This document shows positions 43,006 through 52,961 of a stretch of 64,000 nucleotides of DNA, one piece after another (positions within the stretch are counted from its first letter, which is position 1; each line of letters opens with the position of its first letter). The DNA lies in contig JAOPGA020000966.1 of the NCBI GenBank assembly GCA_026419775.2, forward strand, positions 1-64,000, written 5' to 3'. Made by a program: the position numbers and the translations under genes. The stretch comes from Acrasis kona. Its lineage: Eukaryota > Heterolobosea > Eutetramitea > Acrasida > Acrasidae. The notes under the pieces are model-generated. The model saw only the letters and a list, made by a program, of their open reading frames with translations, was not told the origin of the DNA and did no database searches.

Positions 43006-43306
43006 GTTGTTGTTTGTTTGGTGAGATTATCGGACGGAAATTAATCAATTTCTACGCGTGCGAGAGTTCAATCAACATTATAATTGAACGGATACAACAT
43101 GAATTTGGTCAAAATTGTAGGTTTGACTTATGTGGTGTTGTGTAAAGTCAACAGCCACAAAGATATTAATAATTAATTGTAATCTTCAACGGGACTTTAA
43201 TTTAATGGGGTTACAGAAGGAGTACATTCATGGAATTTTCACATTTTTGATTCAAGTCATGACCTGATAGCTTTGACAAACATTTTTAAAGATATTTATT
43301 TTTATA
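43006..43306. other. Intergenic, nothing recognised
   Basis: About 300 A/T-rich bases upstream of the cystatin; no feature seen. Confidence 0.35.
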
Positions 43307-43498
43307 ATGACGCAGAATGTAAGTTCGTTCGACTTTGAAATCAACATTTCATCTAATCCGATGCATCCAACATCTGTCAGTCTGCCTTCAAAAAAAAGTG
43401 CACCAGAACTGCTCCATATTTTATCATTCAGAAAAGAATGTGGAATGGCTGCAAAACTACCTGGTGTAAATGAACAGTTTTTCTCGTGGTGTACATAG
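43307..43498 (+). CDS. Small ORF, uncertain
   Basis: 63 codons from an ATG (MTQNVSSFDFEINISS...). A strong GTAAGT lies right after the fourth codon and another open frame follows at 43517-43810, so this could be part of a spliced gene. I could not find a splice model that keeps a long frame. No family. Confidence 0.25.
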   Translation: MTQNVSSFDFEINISSNPMHPTSVSLPSKKSAPELLHILSFRKECGMAAKLPGVNEQFFSWCT

Positions 43499-43810
43499 AC
43501 AAATTGTCATTGACCATTGAAAAAGAGTTTTGGTGACCTACCCACTACTGGCAAAATGCCATCATCCTTGTTGACCAAATTATTTCTGGGGATTGTTTAT
43601 ACAGCGATTGGTTTTTTGTGCGCACAATATAAGAAATACTCTGCAGTCCTGATGCATAAGGGAACAAGAACTTGTAGAATGTTATTAATACCATTAAATT
43701 ATTTACTTCCTTACAAATACCATAATCTCTTTATTAAAAATTATCAGCCAAGCTCAATGTCAAATCCAATTAATAACTATCATGGGATGGGAATAACCGA
43801 CCATCTGTAA

Positions 43811-44369
43811 CAAGTAGGTTGCTTGCATACAGGTTTGAATGTCATCTGGTGGTTTGTGTCTCTCATATCAATACTGTGTTGATGTTCTGTCCTCTGCCAA
43901 ATGTGGTGTCAACATGGCGTGCGTATCGCAAGGTATGTAAACCAGGTTGTTGAAAACTGTGGGAATGCGTGAGGTGGGTCACCAAGCAACGAACACACAG
44001 TGCACTATTACTGCGAGGATAGCAGAACTGAGCATGAGATATGAGTACCTTGTCATCTGGTGGTGGACATTCCTTTTTTTACATACAAAACACAGAGACA
44101 GAGATAGATGAAACCGAATATTTTATTTACATGTTCTTGGTGCTATTATGTTATTTCCTTGGGTTGTCTTTCATTACAATTGAGATATAGAAAATTATGA
44201 TGTAAATTCTGTTAGGCATTCAACGAGCATCAGGGTGGATAGCATCTCATCATCAGTTAAAGGATACGCAACTTTTTTGGAATTTCTGGTTGAAAACAAA
44301 AGTTAATCTACATTTATTGAAGATGACACGAAGGAAATTACAATCTATTTTTATTTTACAACTTGAGGC
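43811..44369. other. Intergenic, locally less A/T-rich
   Basis: About 560 bases; the 13-base word tgtcatctggtgg occurs twice (near 43848 and 44054). No gene recognised. Confidence 0.35.
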
Positions 44370-45065
44370 TTAGTGCCTTCTTGTTTTTACGTATCTCTTC
44401 TCGGGTTCTCTATTTATAACAAAATCGAAGAGATCATCATTTGAAACTTTACATGGCTTTTGGTATGTTATTTGTGAAGCTATGAATTCTGTAGGTGCAG
44501 AAACTTTCTTTGCTTGTGGGCCGTGACGTACTGTGCTCATAACGTGAACATTCGATTGTGGACTTGATCTTCTTTGATACAATGGAAGTGGTTTTTTTGT
44601 AGTTCTAAAATGTAGTGGTTCCCTAGTCTGGCTCTTTATGTACCTAGATAGGACTTTACTCCAATCGCTACTATTTCTTATTGTTTGCCAGGTTGAGATA
44701 TCATAACATTCGTATTTGTGACCGTAACCTTGATGTGATGGCATGATAACTCCAAAGAGAAGTTGGACTTCGTCGAGTGTGACCTTATCGCTGATATTTA
44801 TCTGTCCAGTTGTGTTTTCTGGCATAAATGTGTAACGTATTGTTATGATGTTATTGATCTTATGAGTTGTGTGATTGTTTCCCATGTTTTGCTTGTTTTC
44901 ATCTGAAATTAACGAAAGTAACTTCGATTTGTTTTTATGCTGCGGTGTTTCGGGGTCGTTCCGCACCCGATATCCGAAGCGGGCGTAAGAACTGCTACGA
45001 AGAACTGTGAGAAATTTGATTGTAAAAGTTCTACAAATCAAGTCTGGTGGTAACTTCCTAGCCAT
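44370..45065 (-). CDS. Hypothetical protein, 231 aa
   Basis: First ATG at 45065 (MARKLPPDLICR). A middle block (INNIITIRYTFMPENTTG, ISDKVTLDEVQLLFG) may fold as a small ubiquitin-like domain, but this is weak. The C-terminal half is basic and low in hydrophobic residues. The segment before MGNNHTTHK ends in TTAATTTCAG, an acceptor-like site, so an intron there is possible. No family recognised. Confidence 0.45.
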   Translation of the reverse strand: MARKLPPDLICRTFTIKFLTVLRSSSYARFGYRVRNDPETPQHKNKSKLLSLISDENKQNMGNNHTTHKINNIITIRYTFMPENTTGQINISDKVTLDEVQLLFGVIMPSHQGYGHKYECYDISTWQTIRNSSDWSKVLSRYIKSQTREPLHFRTTKKPLPLYQRRSSPQSNVHVMSTVRHGPQAKKVSAPTEFIASQITYQKPCKVSNDDLFDFVINREPEKRYVKTRRH

Positions 45066-45414
45066 CGGAAGTGCAAACAAACCAGTTTTTTTCAAACAGA
45101 GGTGGGTACTAAATTCATCTGATTACACAATCAGGCTTCATGTTCTATATTATTTATTGCAAACAGGATCCTAATGATACTAGTCCTCTTGTAGATAGTC
45201 TAATGTAGCGTCGTTCATATCCTAATCTAAAAATACTGTAGTTGCTTTAAATCTCTTGATATAACAATATCAAAATATGATGACGGTAAAAATTCATGTT
45301 TCACAACCTCATATAGTGGAACTATTATAGGTGCAGAAAATAATCTTTCTCCATTACGATTAGCAGGGAATGGTTTAAACTTCCGTGAAACGTTCATAAT
45401 TTTTACAACAAACC
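45066..45414. promoter_or_regulatory. Divergent intergenic region
   Basis: Between the minus-strand hypothetical gene and the SAM-domain gene; no defined sites. Confidence 0.35.
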
Positions 45415-45706
45415 ATGGGAAACAGTGCCTCTTCGGCAATGGAAATCTTTCTCCCTGACGATGTAGCAAAGTGGAGTGCTTCCGATGTATGCCAATGGCT
45501 TCGCCAAAATGGATGTGGACAATATTGTGGTTGGTTTCATACTTTTAAATACATAATTCACATTCAACTCAGAGGCGTTCCTTAGAGAGGAGATAGATGG
45601 TGTTATCTTGATAAACATTACTAAAGAGAAGTTAATCGAACTAGGGGTATCTGGAGAAGACATTAGCATGTTAAACAATGAAATACAATTGAACCTCGTC
45701 CAATGA
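45415..45706 (+). CDS. SAM-domain-only protein
   Basis: Exons 45415-45529 and 45573-45706 with a 43-base intron (GTTGGT...CTCAG) give 82 residues. The spliced product is a sterile alpha motif: VAKWSASDVCQWLRQNG, then FLREEIDGVILINITKEKL, IELGV. The exon junction falls inside the domain (GQYC/EAFL), which supports the splice. The N-terminus MGNSASS fits N-myristoylation, so it may be a membrane-bound adaptor that polymerises or binds other SAM proteins. Confidence 0.78.
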
Positions 45707-45933
45707 ACTTTCATAAGGAGCAGCTCCTTCTTTTTGAAAAATGAGCAAGAAATGAAGTACGGCGAGTGATGAGTTAAATCAAGAATAAACATTTGCACAA
45801 TTTTCCTTAACAACACAATGCACTACCAATATATCCAACTTCTTTTGTGTAACTGTTGTGTTCTGATAAAGACTTATAAAAACATTATACAACCAATTAA
45901 TATTTGTTTAATGTAAACAACTTTATTAGTCCT

Positions 45934-46326
45934 TTAACTCAAGAGAGCGTCAGGCATGTTCTTCATGGCACCTGTATTTCTGTAATAAATGATTACACCC
46001 CATAAAATACTCCACAACCTACAATGTCATATATCTTCATATATAATATGCTTACCATCCTATTAACAAGAAGCTCAAAAGAATTTGCAAAACACCAAAG
46101 ATAAGATTCCATTTTCTTTTCTCGTCACTATCTGTTAGGATGGCTGCGACAATAGTACCAATGCCAGGGAAGATTATATTCAATATTAGAACGACAAGTG
46201 CCATTGTCTCTTCTAACTTCGGAATCTTGGAGATTTGAAGGTTCTTACGATTGTCCTTTGAAAAGTAAAATTACATATAAACAGTGCACATACATAAATA
46301 ACCTTTGCAAGTCCTGCTTCCACCAT
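45934..46326 (-). CDS. SPEC3/Stum-domain membrane protein
   Basis: Exons 46303-46326, 46056-46255 and 45934-46018 (introns 47 and 37 bases) give 102 residues. LILNIIFPGIGTIVAAIL, IFGVLQILLSFLLIGWLW and ILWGVIIYY match the two-helix pattern of SPEC3/Stum proteins (LNxxxPGxGT...xxLQ...GWxxSxxWG). Animal Stum is needed for mechanical sensing and SPEC3 is a ciliary protein. In an amoeboflagellate a flagellar role is a reasonable guess only. The first exon is just eight codons, so single-exon gene finders would miss it. Confidence 0.7.
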
Positions 46327-46679
46327 TGTTAAAAAAGTTTGTGTTTCACAAATGTCATGTCAATGGTCACAATTGTAAATGATTATGTCGGTTGGAGCTT
46401 CCTTGCCGATTACCATAATTAGAGTGGTGGGATAAGCAAGTAAACTCATCATGTCTGTTACCAGTACTTATCACTTATGTTGCTAGAATCGGTAGTTCTA
46501 TTGAGTCTTTGTCTTTTGCAAAATCCCATCCAAGTCAACTCACGCCAATGTTCAAAAAACGCATTATAGATAACCTTGGGAGAAACTTTATTACAATATA
46601 CAAGTCTTTGTTAAAGATATGTCCCTCTGGAATACAGTCAGCAATCATGTTCTTAGTGTATCTTTAGCAATGGAGCTGA
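46327..46679. other. Intergenic, nothing recognised
   Basis: No supported feature. Confidence 0.4.
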
Positions 46680-46997
46680 TTAAAAGCTGTCATAGCTATA
46701 ATCTCGCAGACTGTTGGCAGCGTTGTATGCATGCTGATCCATAGCACAAGCAAAGAGTCCCTTCTTGCCTGCTTCCGTATCTTTCTTTGAATTCCTCTCA
46801 GTCTTGGTAAAAGTCGGCTTCACTTTGATTCCTGCTAGATTACTGGCTCTGTCGCTAACCTTCGATGACGTCTTTGGATGCTCAGGTTCTTTTAAGAAGT
46901 AGTTTTGTGTAGTTACAACTGTTGTTTTCCAACAATTAACTGCGGTAACGATTATCGCAAGAAGATACAAGGTTACGATAACTGATTGAATCTTCAT
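46680..46997 (-). CDS. Small secreted protein, unknown
   Basis: 105 residues. Signal peptide MKIQSVIVTLYLLAIIVTAVNC followed by a Lys/Thr/Ser-rich mature part (KKDTEAGKKGLFACAMDQ). No family recognised. Confidence 0.55.
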   Translation of the reverse strand: MKIQSVIVTLYLLAIIVTAVNCWKTTVVTTQNYFLKEPEHPKTSSKVSDRASNLAGIKVKPTFTKTERNSKKDTEAGKKGLFACAMDQHAYNAANSLRDYSYDSF

Positions 46998-47611
46998 TTC
47001 GCGAAACGGTGAAAATTGGACAAATTGGTATAATTTTTGCCACCATCTTTACAATTTTGTAATAATTACTACTGGCCTTTATAGGCACATAAATATGAAT
47101 ATAACAATACTAAATCTATGGAAAATGGAGGTGTTAGGTTGAACGTTTAACACTGGGCTGTTAAAATTGGTTGTAAACACTAAATACATCACTACCAAGT
47201 CGTATTTATTTAGTGTATTGATCTAAAGCTTATTTATTAGTTTGTAGTGACGCAAAATTTGTTGATGGGGATCATGTTAACGTTAACAAGGATTTTTTAA
47301 AAGATGAATTATATTCTATATTCCACCCAACATTTATTTAAATATTTCCTTGATGTGCGGCTTTCACTTCGTAACAATGTTCGGCAGTATTTTGCATCCA
47401 CGCCCTTCAGGCAAGTATTGTTGATTTGTTCAATTGTTTTGAATCTAGGAACTCGTGTTATGATTCTCGTGTCGTTGACACTGCATTAACCTAACTAATG
47501 CATGATTGCACTGAACGTCAAAAAAATTTTAAGTTTTGTCACGGACTGAGAACTTCTTCCTTCACATGGTCAACCTGTCATTGTTTTCCACCCAACCTTG
47601 ATCACCACACA
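46998..47611. other. Intergenic, nothing clear
   Basis: A 61-codon frame at 47304-47489 starts with ATG but has no family likeness and a hydrophobic end; I leave it uncalled. Promoters of the flanking divergent genes must lie here. Confidence 0.4.
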
Positions 47612-48093
47612 ATGGCAGAAAGAGAGTTCACAAATGAACAACAAGTTGTAGAACACTTCCAAAAACTACAATCAGAGTATCAATCAATCGCAAACACGAT
47701 CTCCGAACTAGAGCTTGAGAAAAAGGACCATGAGTACGTGAAAATGCCTTGTATCATTTTAACAACTTCAGTAACGTTTTGCAAGCTTTAAAGGATCTTA
47801 ATGATGAAAACAGAAAAACTTTCCGCCTGGTCGGACAAGTACTAGTTGAAAGAACAGTGAAGGAAACTATACCTGCCGTACAGGATAACTCAGACAATGT
47901 AAGGACATGAATTCAAAAAATTTATAACCAATAATAGTTGGGAATAACAATTAAAAAATTCACCGAACAGTTAAATGACAAAACCCTAGAACTTAATGCT
48001 TTCAAGACACGCTACAAGATCAAGTTTAGAGGAGAATCTGATAACACCAAAGTAAAAGAACGTTCCTCACAGGGTGTACTACACAGCGAATAA
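47612..48093 (+). CDS. PFDN2: Prefoldin subunit 2
   Basis: Exons 47612-47733, 47772-47898 and 47938-48093 (introns 38 and 39 bases) give 134 residues. RKTFRLVGQVLVERTVKETI is the beta-hairpin hallmark of prefoldin 2 (human CYRMVGGVLVERTVKEVLP), flanked by two coiled coils (FQKLQSEYQSI... and IKKFTEQLNDKTLELNAFK). It is a beta-type subunit of the hexameric chaperone that passes unfolded actin and tubulin to CCT. All phases agree. Convergent with ARPC5. Confidence 0.93.
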
Positions 48094-48132
48094 AATGTTT
48101 TTTATAAAAAATTTTTAATTATCAAAAGTACA

Positions 48133-48606
48133 TTAAACTGTCTTGCGTTCGGTGAGTACTCTTACAACAGCACCCATTCCAGCCTTTCCAACAACTGCTT
48201 TGTGCCATTTGAATAAAATGTTGGAGGAAGCGCTCTCGCCAGTGCTTAAGCAACGGTAAACGTATTTCATCAATAAATCTTGTTGGTCTGCATCGAGGCC
48301 CTCCACTAGCGCGTCAATCTCGGTATCTTTTGCAGACGATAGGACTTGGTATACAACAGCGGCGCTATCAATCTTACGACGTGAGTTTAGATTACATGTT
48401 TAAAGGTACCTTGACTTTGTCGTCCTTTGCTCCCATAGGTGCGTCCTTTAGCGCTTCTACTAAAGCGCCCTTTTTATCGTCTCTGTTATTGTATAAATAA
48501 AGTTGGGGTATTTTGTTACTCACTTTCTGACCAACCCAGAGACTACTTTCTCACGTTCTGCTAACTCCTTAACGTAGTCTCTGTTATCTGAATCCTCTTT
48601 GGACAT
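48133..48606 (-). CDS. ARPC5: Arp2/3 complex subunit 5 (p16-ARC)
   Basis: Exons 48524-48606, 48410-48482 and 48133-48372 (introns 41 and 37 bases) give 131 residues. GALVEALKDAP, DLLMKYVYRCL, and the C-terminus AVVRVLTERKTV are the ARPC5 signature (human SIVRVLTARKTV). It is part of the Arp2/3 actin nucleator, essential for amoeboid movement and phagocytosis. The N-terminal region is shorter than in animals. Stops of this gene and PFDN2 are 39 bases apart. Confidence 0.93.
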
Positions 48607-48672
48607 GACGTGTTTTGTTTGTGACGTGATTGAGGTTGTCTAAATAAAAAATGGTTGATTGATCGAAGTTTG

Positions 48673-48808
48673 TTATTTATTGTTCACGATAATGACTAAC
48701 CTGAGAGATACTAGGACTAGGGCTCCTAGCGAAAGTGTTTGTTTCGAAATTTCTTTCCTTTCGGGTCTTTCATTTTCGTTTCGACTTCCATTAGAACGAC
48801 TAGGACGG
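48673..48808 (-). CDS. Possible small membrane protein exon
   Basis: After a TTTTCCAG acceptor-like site a frame reads SRPSRSNGSRNENERPERKE and ends in a hydrophobic helix (LSLGALVLVSLRLVIIV). The layout resembles short ER tail-anchored proteins, but I cannot find its first exon; the tRNA-Val gene lies just upstream on the other strand. Confidence 0.25.
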
Positions 48809-48908
48809 CTGGAAAATGACAGAACTAAAAACAGCAACAAATCAAATATACACCACTTAATAACATAAGCATGATATAAATTTTGTGAAAAATACAATTT
48901 GTATGAAA

Positions 48909-48992
48909 GTTCGCTTATATCAGTTGGTAATCCAAAAATAGATAGCTGCTTTAACACGGCAGAGGTCGTCGGTTCGATTCCGGCAGCGAATA
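48909..48992 (+). tRNA. tRNA-Val: tRNA-Val (AAC) with D-loop insertion
   Basis: 84 bases. Acceptor GTTCGCT pairs with AGCGAAT, T-arm GTCGG-TTCGATT-CCGGC, anticodon stem CTGCT/GGCAG with loop TTAACAC giving AAC. D-stem TATC/GATA encloses AGTTGGTA plus eleven extra bases (48930-48940, ATCCAAAAATA). Removing them leaves a normal 73-base tRNA. Internal promoter boxes lie outside the insertion. Confidence 0.85.
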
Positions 48993-49088
48993 CTTTTTGG
49001 CCTCTTATGCTTGCTTGTTTTCACAGCTTCTTTTTTGTTTTCTTGCGGCGTTATTGATATTTAAACATTACAATACAGAATAACAAAC

Positions 49089-49736
49089 ATGAACGACAAT
49101 TTTCACGATGGAAGTATCGAGCCAATATCGTTTCGCAATGACGCCAACTACAAAACAGAGCTTGTTAAATCAAGCTCGTTGTCTCCAACGAAAAAAATTA
49201 ACGATTTGGAATACGATATAGACATGGATCATTATGAACATAGAAGCCAATGTTCAGTTTCGTTCCTGACTGCGTTATTTTTTCTAATAGCCGAACTTTC
49301 ATACACCGTTACATGTGCAGCTATATGGGGATCTTTATTACAGGAGATGAAAACCGAGGGGAACACCGACAATTACGATCTATCCGTTATGTGGGCGCTA
49401 GACTTCTTTTTCGGTCTTTTTGGACTTCTCACGGCTCTAGTCGGCATTCTATCCTCATTGATAATTTTAAAATGGTACAGACAGGTTGCCTTGTCAAGAG
49501 TTTACATTGGTATGTTGGTTCTTAAAATGGTCATGAGGGTTGTTGTCTGCATATATTCAATTGTTGTGTTCTCAAATTTATTTTACGTCTTCATCCTATT
49601 TGCCGTTGTTGCAATCGCCTTCTACGCCGGCTTCATTATATTTTCATTAAGAAGAAGTAGAACAATAAGAGAAGAAATGACTCCGCTAACCATCACCACC
49701 GCCCCCATTCCAGAAGAGATTGTATATAAATTATAA
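49089..49736 (+). CDS. Four-helix membrane protein, unknown
   Basis: 215 residues. An N-terminal soluble part of about 55 residues precedes four hydrophobic segments (VSFLTALFFLIAELSYTV; FFFGLFGLLTALVGILSSL; VYIGMLVLKMVMRVVV; VFILFAVVAIAFYAGFIIF). A short extracellular loop carries EMKTEGNTDNYD. The tail is SLRRSRT and TPLTITTAPIPEE. No CCG motif of tetraspanins and no family recognised. Confidence 0.7.
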   Translation: MNDNFHDGSIEPISFRNDANYKTELVKSSSLSPTKKINDLEYDIDMDHYEHRSQCSVSFLTALFFLIAELSYTVTCAAIWGSLLQEMKTEGNTDNYDLSVMWALDFFFGLFGLLTALVGILSSLIILKWYRQVALSRVYIGMLVLKMVMRVVVCIYSIVVFSNLFYVFILFAVVAIAFYAGFIIFSLRRSRTIREEMTPLTITTAPIPEEIVYKL

Positions 49737-50028
49737 TCAATTATTTATTCTATTTTTCGTCGTTTGTTTTTTGTCATTAGCAGCATTTGAGTGGTCCAAA
49801 ACAAAAAGTCAACAATAATGTGGAATGGAAGTTTTTGAATCTACAAGAGCGAGAATGTCGTTCACTTTTATAATATCATGTGAAGCAGATAATTGTTTAG
49901 TGGGAAGAATCAGTGGTTCAGGTTGGATGGAGTGCTAGTTCACCATATGATTACATTAATGCGGTCCAGACCAACTTGTTGATTATTAATAGATCTAGAT
50001 TTCCGGTTGACAATCATAAAAAACAAAA

Positions 50029-50907
50029 ATGTTCCGTAATCAATATGACACAGATATCACTACATGGAGTCCAGGTAAGATCTCTACTCCACCTTCATAG
50101 ATCTAATACAAAATAGCTGGAAGACTTCATCAAGTAGAATATGCGATGGAGGCTGTCAAACAAGGAAGTGCATGCGTCGGTCTAAAATCAAACACTCTTG
50201 TTGTTATCGGATCTCTAAAGAGATCGCCACACGCTGAGCTCTCCTCCTACCAAAAGAAACTAGCGAAGATTGATGATCACATTGGTTTTGGAATCGCCGG
50301 TCTTGCAAGTGATGGTCGCGTTCTAATTAAAAATGCAAGAACCCAGGCCATCAATCATAAATACACTTACGACACTCCCATCTCTGTCCAAAGATTAGTT
50401 CTTCAAATATCCGATAGTATGTGTTTTTTTAATTCTTGATCCACTAACCATCTCTAATCAGAATCACAAGTATCAACACAACGCTCTTCAAAGCGTCCAT
50501 ATGGAGTTGGTCTTTTAATTTCAGGTTATGACGAACAAACAGGAACCCATCTTTTCCAAACTGAACCAAGTGGCAACTACTATGAGTACAAGGCCATAGC
50601 AATTGGTGCAAGATCACAAAGCGCAAGAACATACTTTGAAAAAAATTATCAAACCTTTGAGGAAGCTGATGAGGAGACATTAATTCTACACGCATTACGC
50701 GCTCTAAAAGGCACAACTGGTGATAACGTTGAATTGACGAGCAAAAATGCTTCCATCAGCATTGTTGGTAAGGACAGAAAATATAAATTAATTGAGGAGG
50801 AGCAGTTGGAACCTTACTTGGCTAAACTGGAGGAGAATGCTGCCGCAACGACAGAACAACAACCAGCTGAGCAACAAGATGATGTAGATGAAGAAATGGT
50901 ACAATAA
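50029..50907 (+). CDS. PSMA1: 20S proteasome subunit alpha type 1
   Basis: Exons 50029-50074, 50117-50416 and 50462-50907 (introns 42 and 45 bases) give 263 residues, same as human PSMA1. The alpha-subunit signature MFRNQYDTDITTWSPAGRL followed by HQVEYAMEAVKQGS is complete after splicing. TQRSSKRPYGVGLLISGYDE and AIGARSQSARTYFEKN are specific to alpha 6/PSMA1. The C-terminus is acidic and Gln-rich. It is a structural outer-ring subunit. Confidence 0.95.
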
Positions 50908-51261
50908 ATTTACTTTTGTTTATTTCGCTATTGTTTGTCTTCTTTTGACTTGACGATGTGTACGAAAAAATAATTATTCAGGGAAGTAGACAATCGAGCG
51001 ATGTGACCATCTAACACGGAAATAACGTTCAAGGGGACGTGCTCCTAACGGAGATGTGTGTTTAGACACCTCCAGAGAACATACCGTATGACATCTGTGC
51101 AATTTATCATCATTATATGAACAAGAGGACCAACAACCTTCTTGCAACAGTAATTAAGATAATCAAAATCTATTGTGGTTATCCAAAATAAACTCATTGT
51201 AAATAGATCTACAGAGGACAAGTAAAGACAACAGGTATGTAAGAGATTATAGTTGTGGTTT
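50908..51261. other. Intergenic, nothing recognised
   Basis: Convergent 3' region of PSMA1 and the RGS-START gene; no feature seen. Confidence 0.4.
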
Positions 51262-52518
51262 TTATATTTCTAAAGATTGATTTTTACACATGGCTCTATA
51301 CACCGGGTAGTTATTGTGACAACATAAGGTCCATTCGTAGCAAGCCTCTTCTACCTGGTCTATAAAACCTTCTTCGGCTACTTTTGAAAAAATGTTCTTG
51401 GTCCTTCCCAAATGTATTCTGGGATCCATAAAGCTGGTTCTAGTTAGTTTCGTATTGTCGTCACTCATGCCCTCCAACATCATTCCAGAGTACAGGTAGC
51501 CTCTCGTATAGTTTGAAGTCTCTGGATGTTCCGGAACAGAAACGCTCTTCTTAATGACGAACACATTCCCATTTTTCGTTCTTCTGGCACAAGTTATGAA
51601 TATACAGTCTCTGTTTTGGAAAGGAAATGGCATTTTGACAAGAGAGTGGTGCAGTGAGCCTTTGTATTTACCTTCAGTTTGTTCATTTAAACAAGTACGT
51701 TCCAAAAATACATCAGGTCTAACGGAGGATTCAAAGTTTGAAAGGAGAGCGCCGAGCACGATATCAACCGGAAATTTGATCTTGTATATTTCTTTTGTCT
51801 TTTTCATCATGAGGCCTCTGTGTGTGTATGGTTTCTTTGATACGTAAAAGGAAGAATCTTTGGTTTTGGCTTCGAGCTGCCACATGTCTTCATCCTGGTA
51901 GTCACCCACTAACCTGTCAAAATCTTGGTCGTAGACCTCAGTTTCTTCGATATTGTATGGTATTCCTTGTAATGATGCGTCATGATCTGGGAGCGTTTCT
52001 ATTTTTTCTCTCTTGTCGCCTATGGTTTCGAGGTAGAACTTATCTTTTTTTAATTTGGCCCTGATGAACTTTTCAAATTGTTTGGAACCAATGAAGGAAA
52101 GGAAATAGGTGGTGTTAAGGGTATTGATGCACGCAGTCTTGATGTTATCGAACAAGGTGCGAGGGCAACTTTGCACGCTGCATTTTTCAAATTCTTCAGT
52201 TAGCTCTTTTAGTAGCGCATCTCCATTCTCAATTCTACTGAAGAAACTAGGCTCAAATCTCGTTCTCATCAACTTTAAAGCAGCATCGTACCTAGAATTT
52301 GTACCAATGTATTTGATGTATTGCTGAATGGTGTGAGAAATCAAGCTACGTCTTCAACTTACGTCGATATCCGACATGACGTCCACATATTCTCTATTGC
52401 CGTTGGACACTAGAAAGTCCTTTAAACACTCCCTCAACTCTGGATTGTCCAACACAGTCTCAAACTTGAATCTGTACAATAAAATTTGACTGCCAGTGCT
52501 GTTCTTGTGCTTATTCAT
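51262..52518 (-). CDS. RGS-START domain protein
   Basis: Exons 52363-52518 and 51262-52323 with a 39-base intron give 405 residues. The RGS domain (about 17-130) is split by the intron: FETVLDNPELRECLKDFL, then FLSFIGSKQFEKFI. A START-type lipid-binding fold follows (about 170-350): FPVDIVLGALLSNFES, KMPFPFQNRDCIF, FVIKKSVSVPEHPE, LTRTSFMDPRIHLG. RGS domains speed GTP hydrolysis by G-alpha; the START part probably senses or carries a lipid. It could regulate G proteins such as the G-alpha at 59 kb, although that one looks catalytically altered. Confidence 0.78.
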
Positions 52519-52961
52519 GGTTGTTATATTTCACAGCACCTACTAGGCGCAAAAATAACCAAGGAGTTCGTTTTGTTTCAATTAACAATTCAAATGTCAT
52601 CCATCTAGAGGTACTGGGCCTAATAAGAGGTTAGTCCGCCGTATTAATCAAGAATGACACTAAAACCGGCCACATACACCAACTCAGTGTTTGCGTGATA
52701 TGGAGAATCTATTGACCACTTATTTTTAAAACAGGAGTTATGCTACCTATAAGTATGTTCCCCCCGAGCATCAGAGAACAAAATATTATTCATATTAATC
52801 ATATTATACCCATTCGACACTCGAGGGGACCTTCATTTCCCAAACAAATTAAACATTTATGTCAATGGTCTCCCATTGTCGTGTAATAGAAATCAAAAAT
52901 TAAAACCCAAACCAAAACCAATCACACCAACAAAAAAAAAACAAGAAAAATAAATTAGAAA
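52519..52961. other. Intergenic, nothing recognised
   Basis: About 440 A/T-rich bases including an A-run near 52930; no gene seen. Confidence 0.4.

Noticed and set aside
45227-45816. Two overlapping minus-strand frames around 45.2-45.8 kb
   Set aside because: They overlap the SAM-domain gene, which shows family conservation after splicing on the plus strand.
47304-47489. 61-codon ATG-started frame with hydrophobic end
   Set aside because: No family likeness, no splice continuation and located in the divergent region upstream of PFDN2; too short to support.
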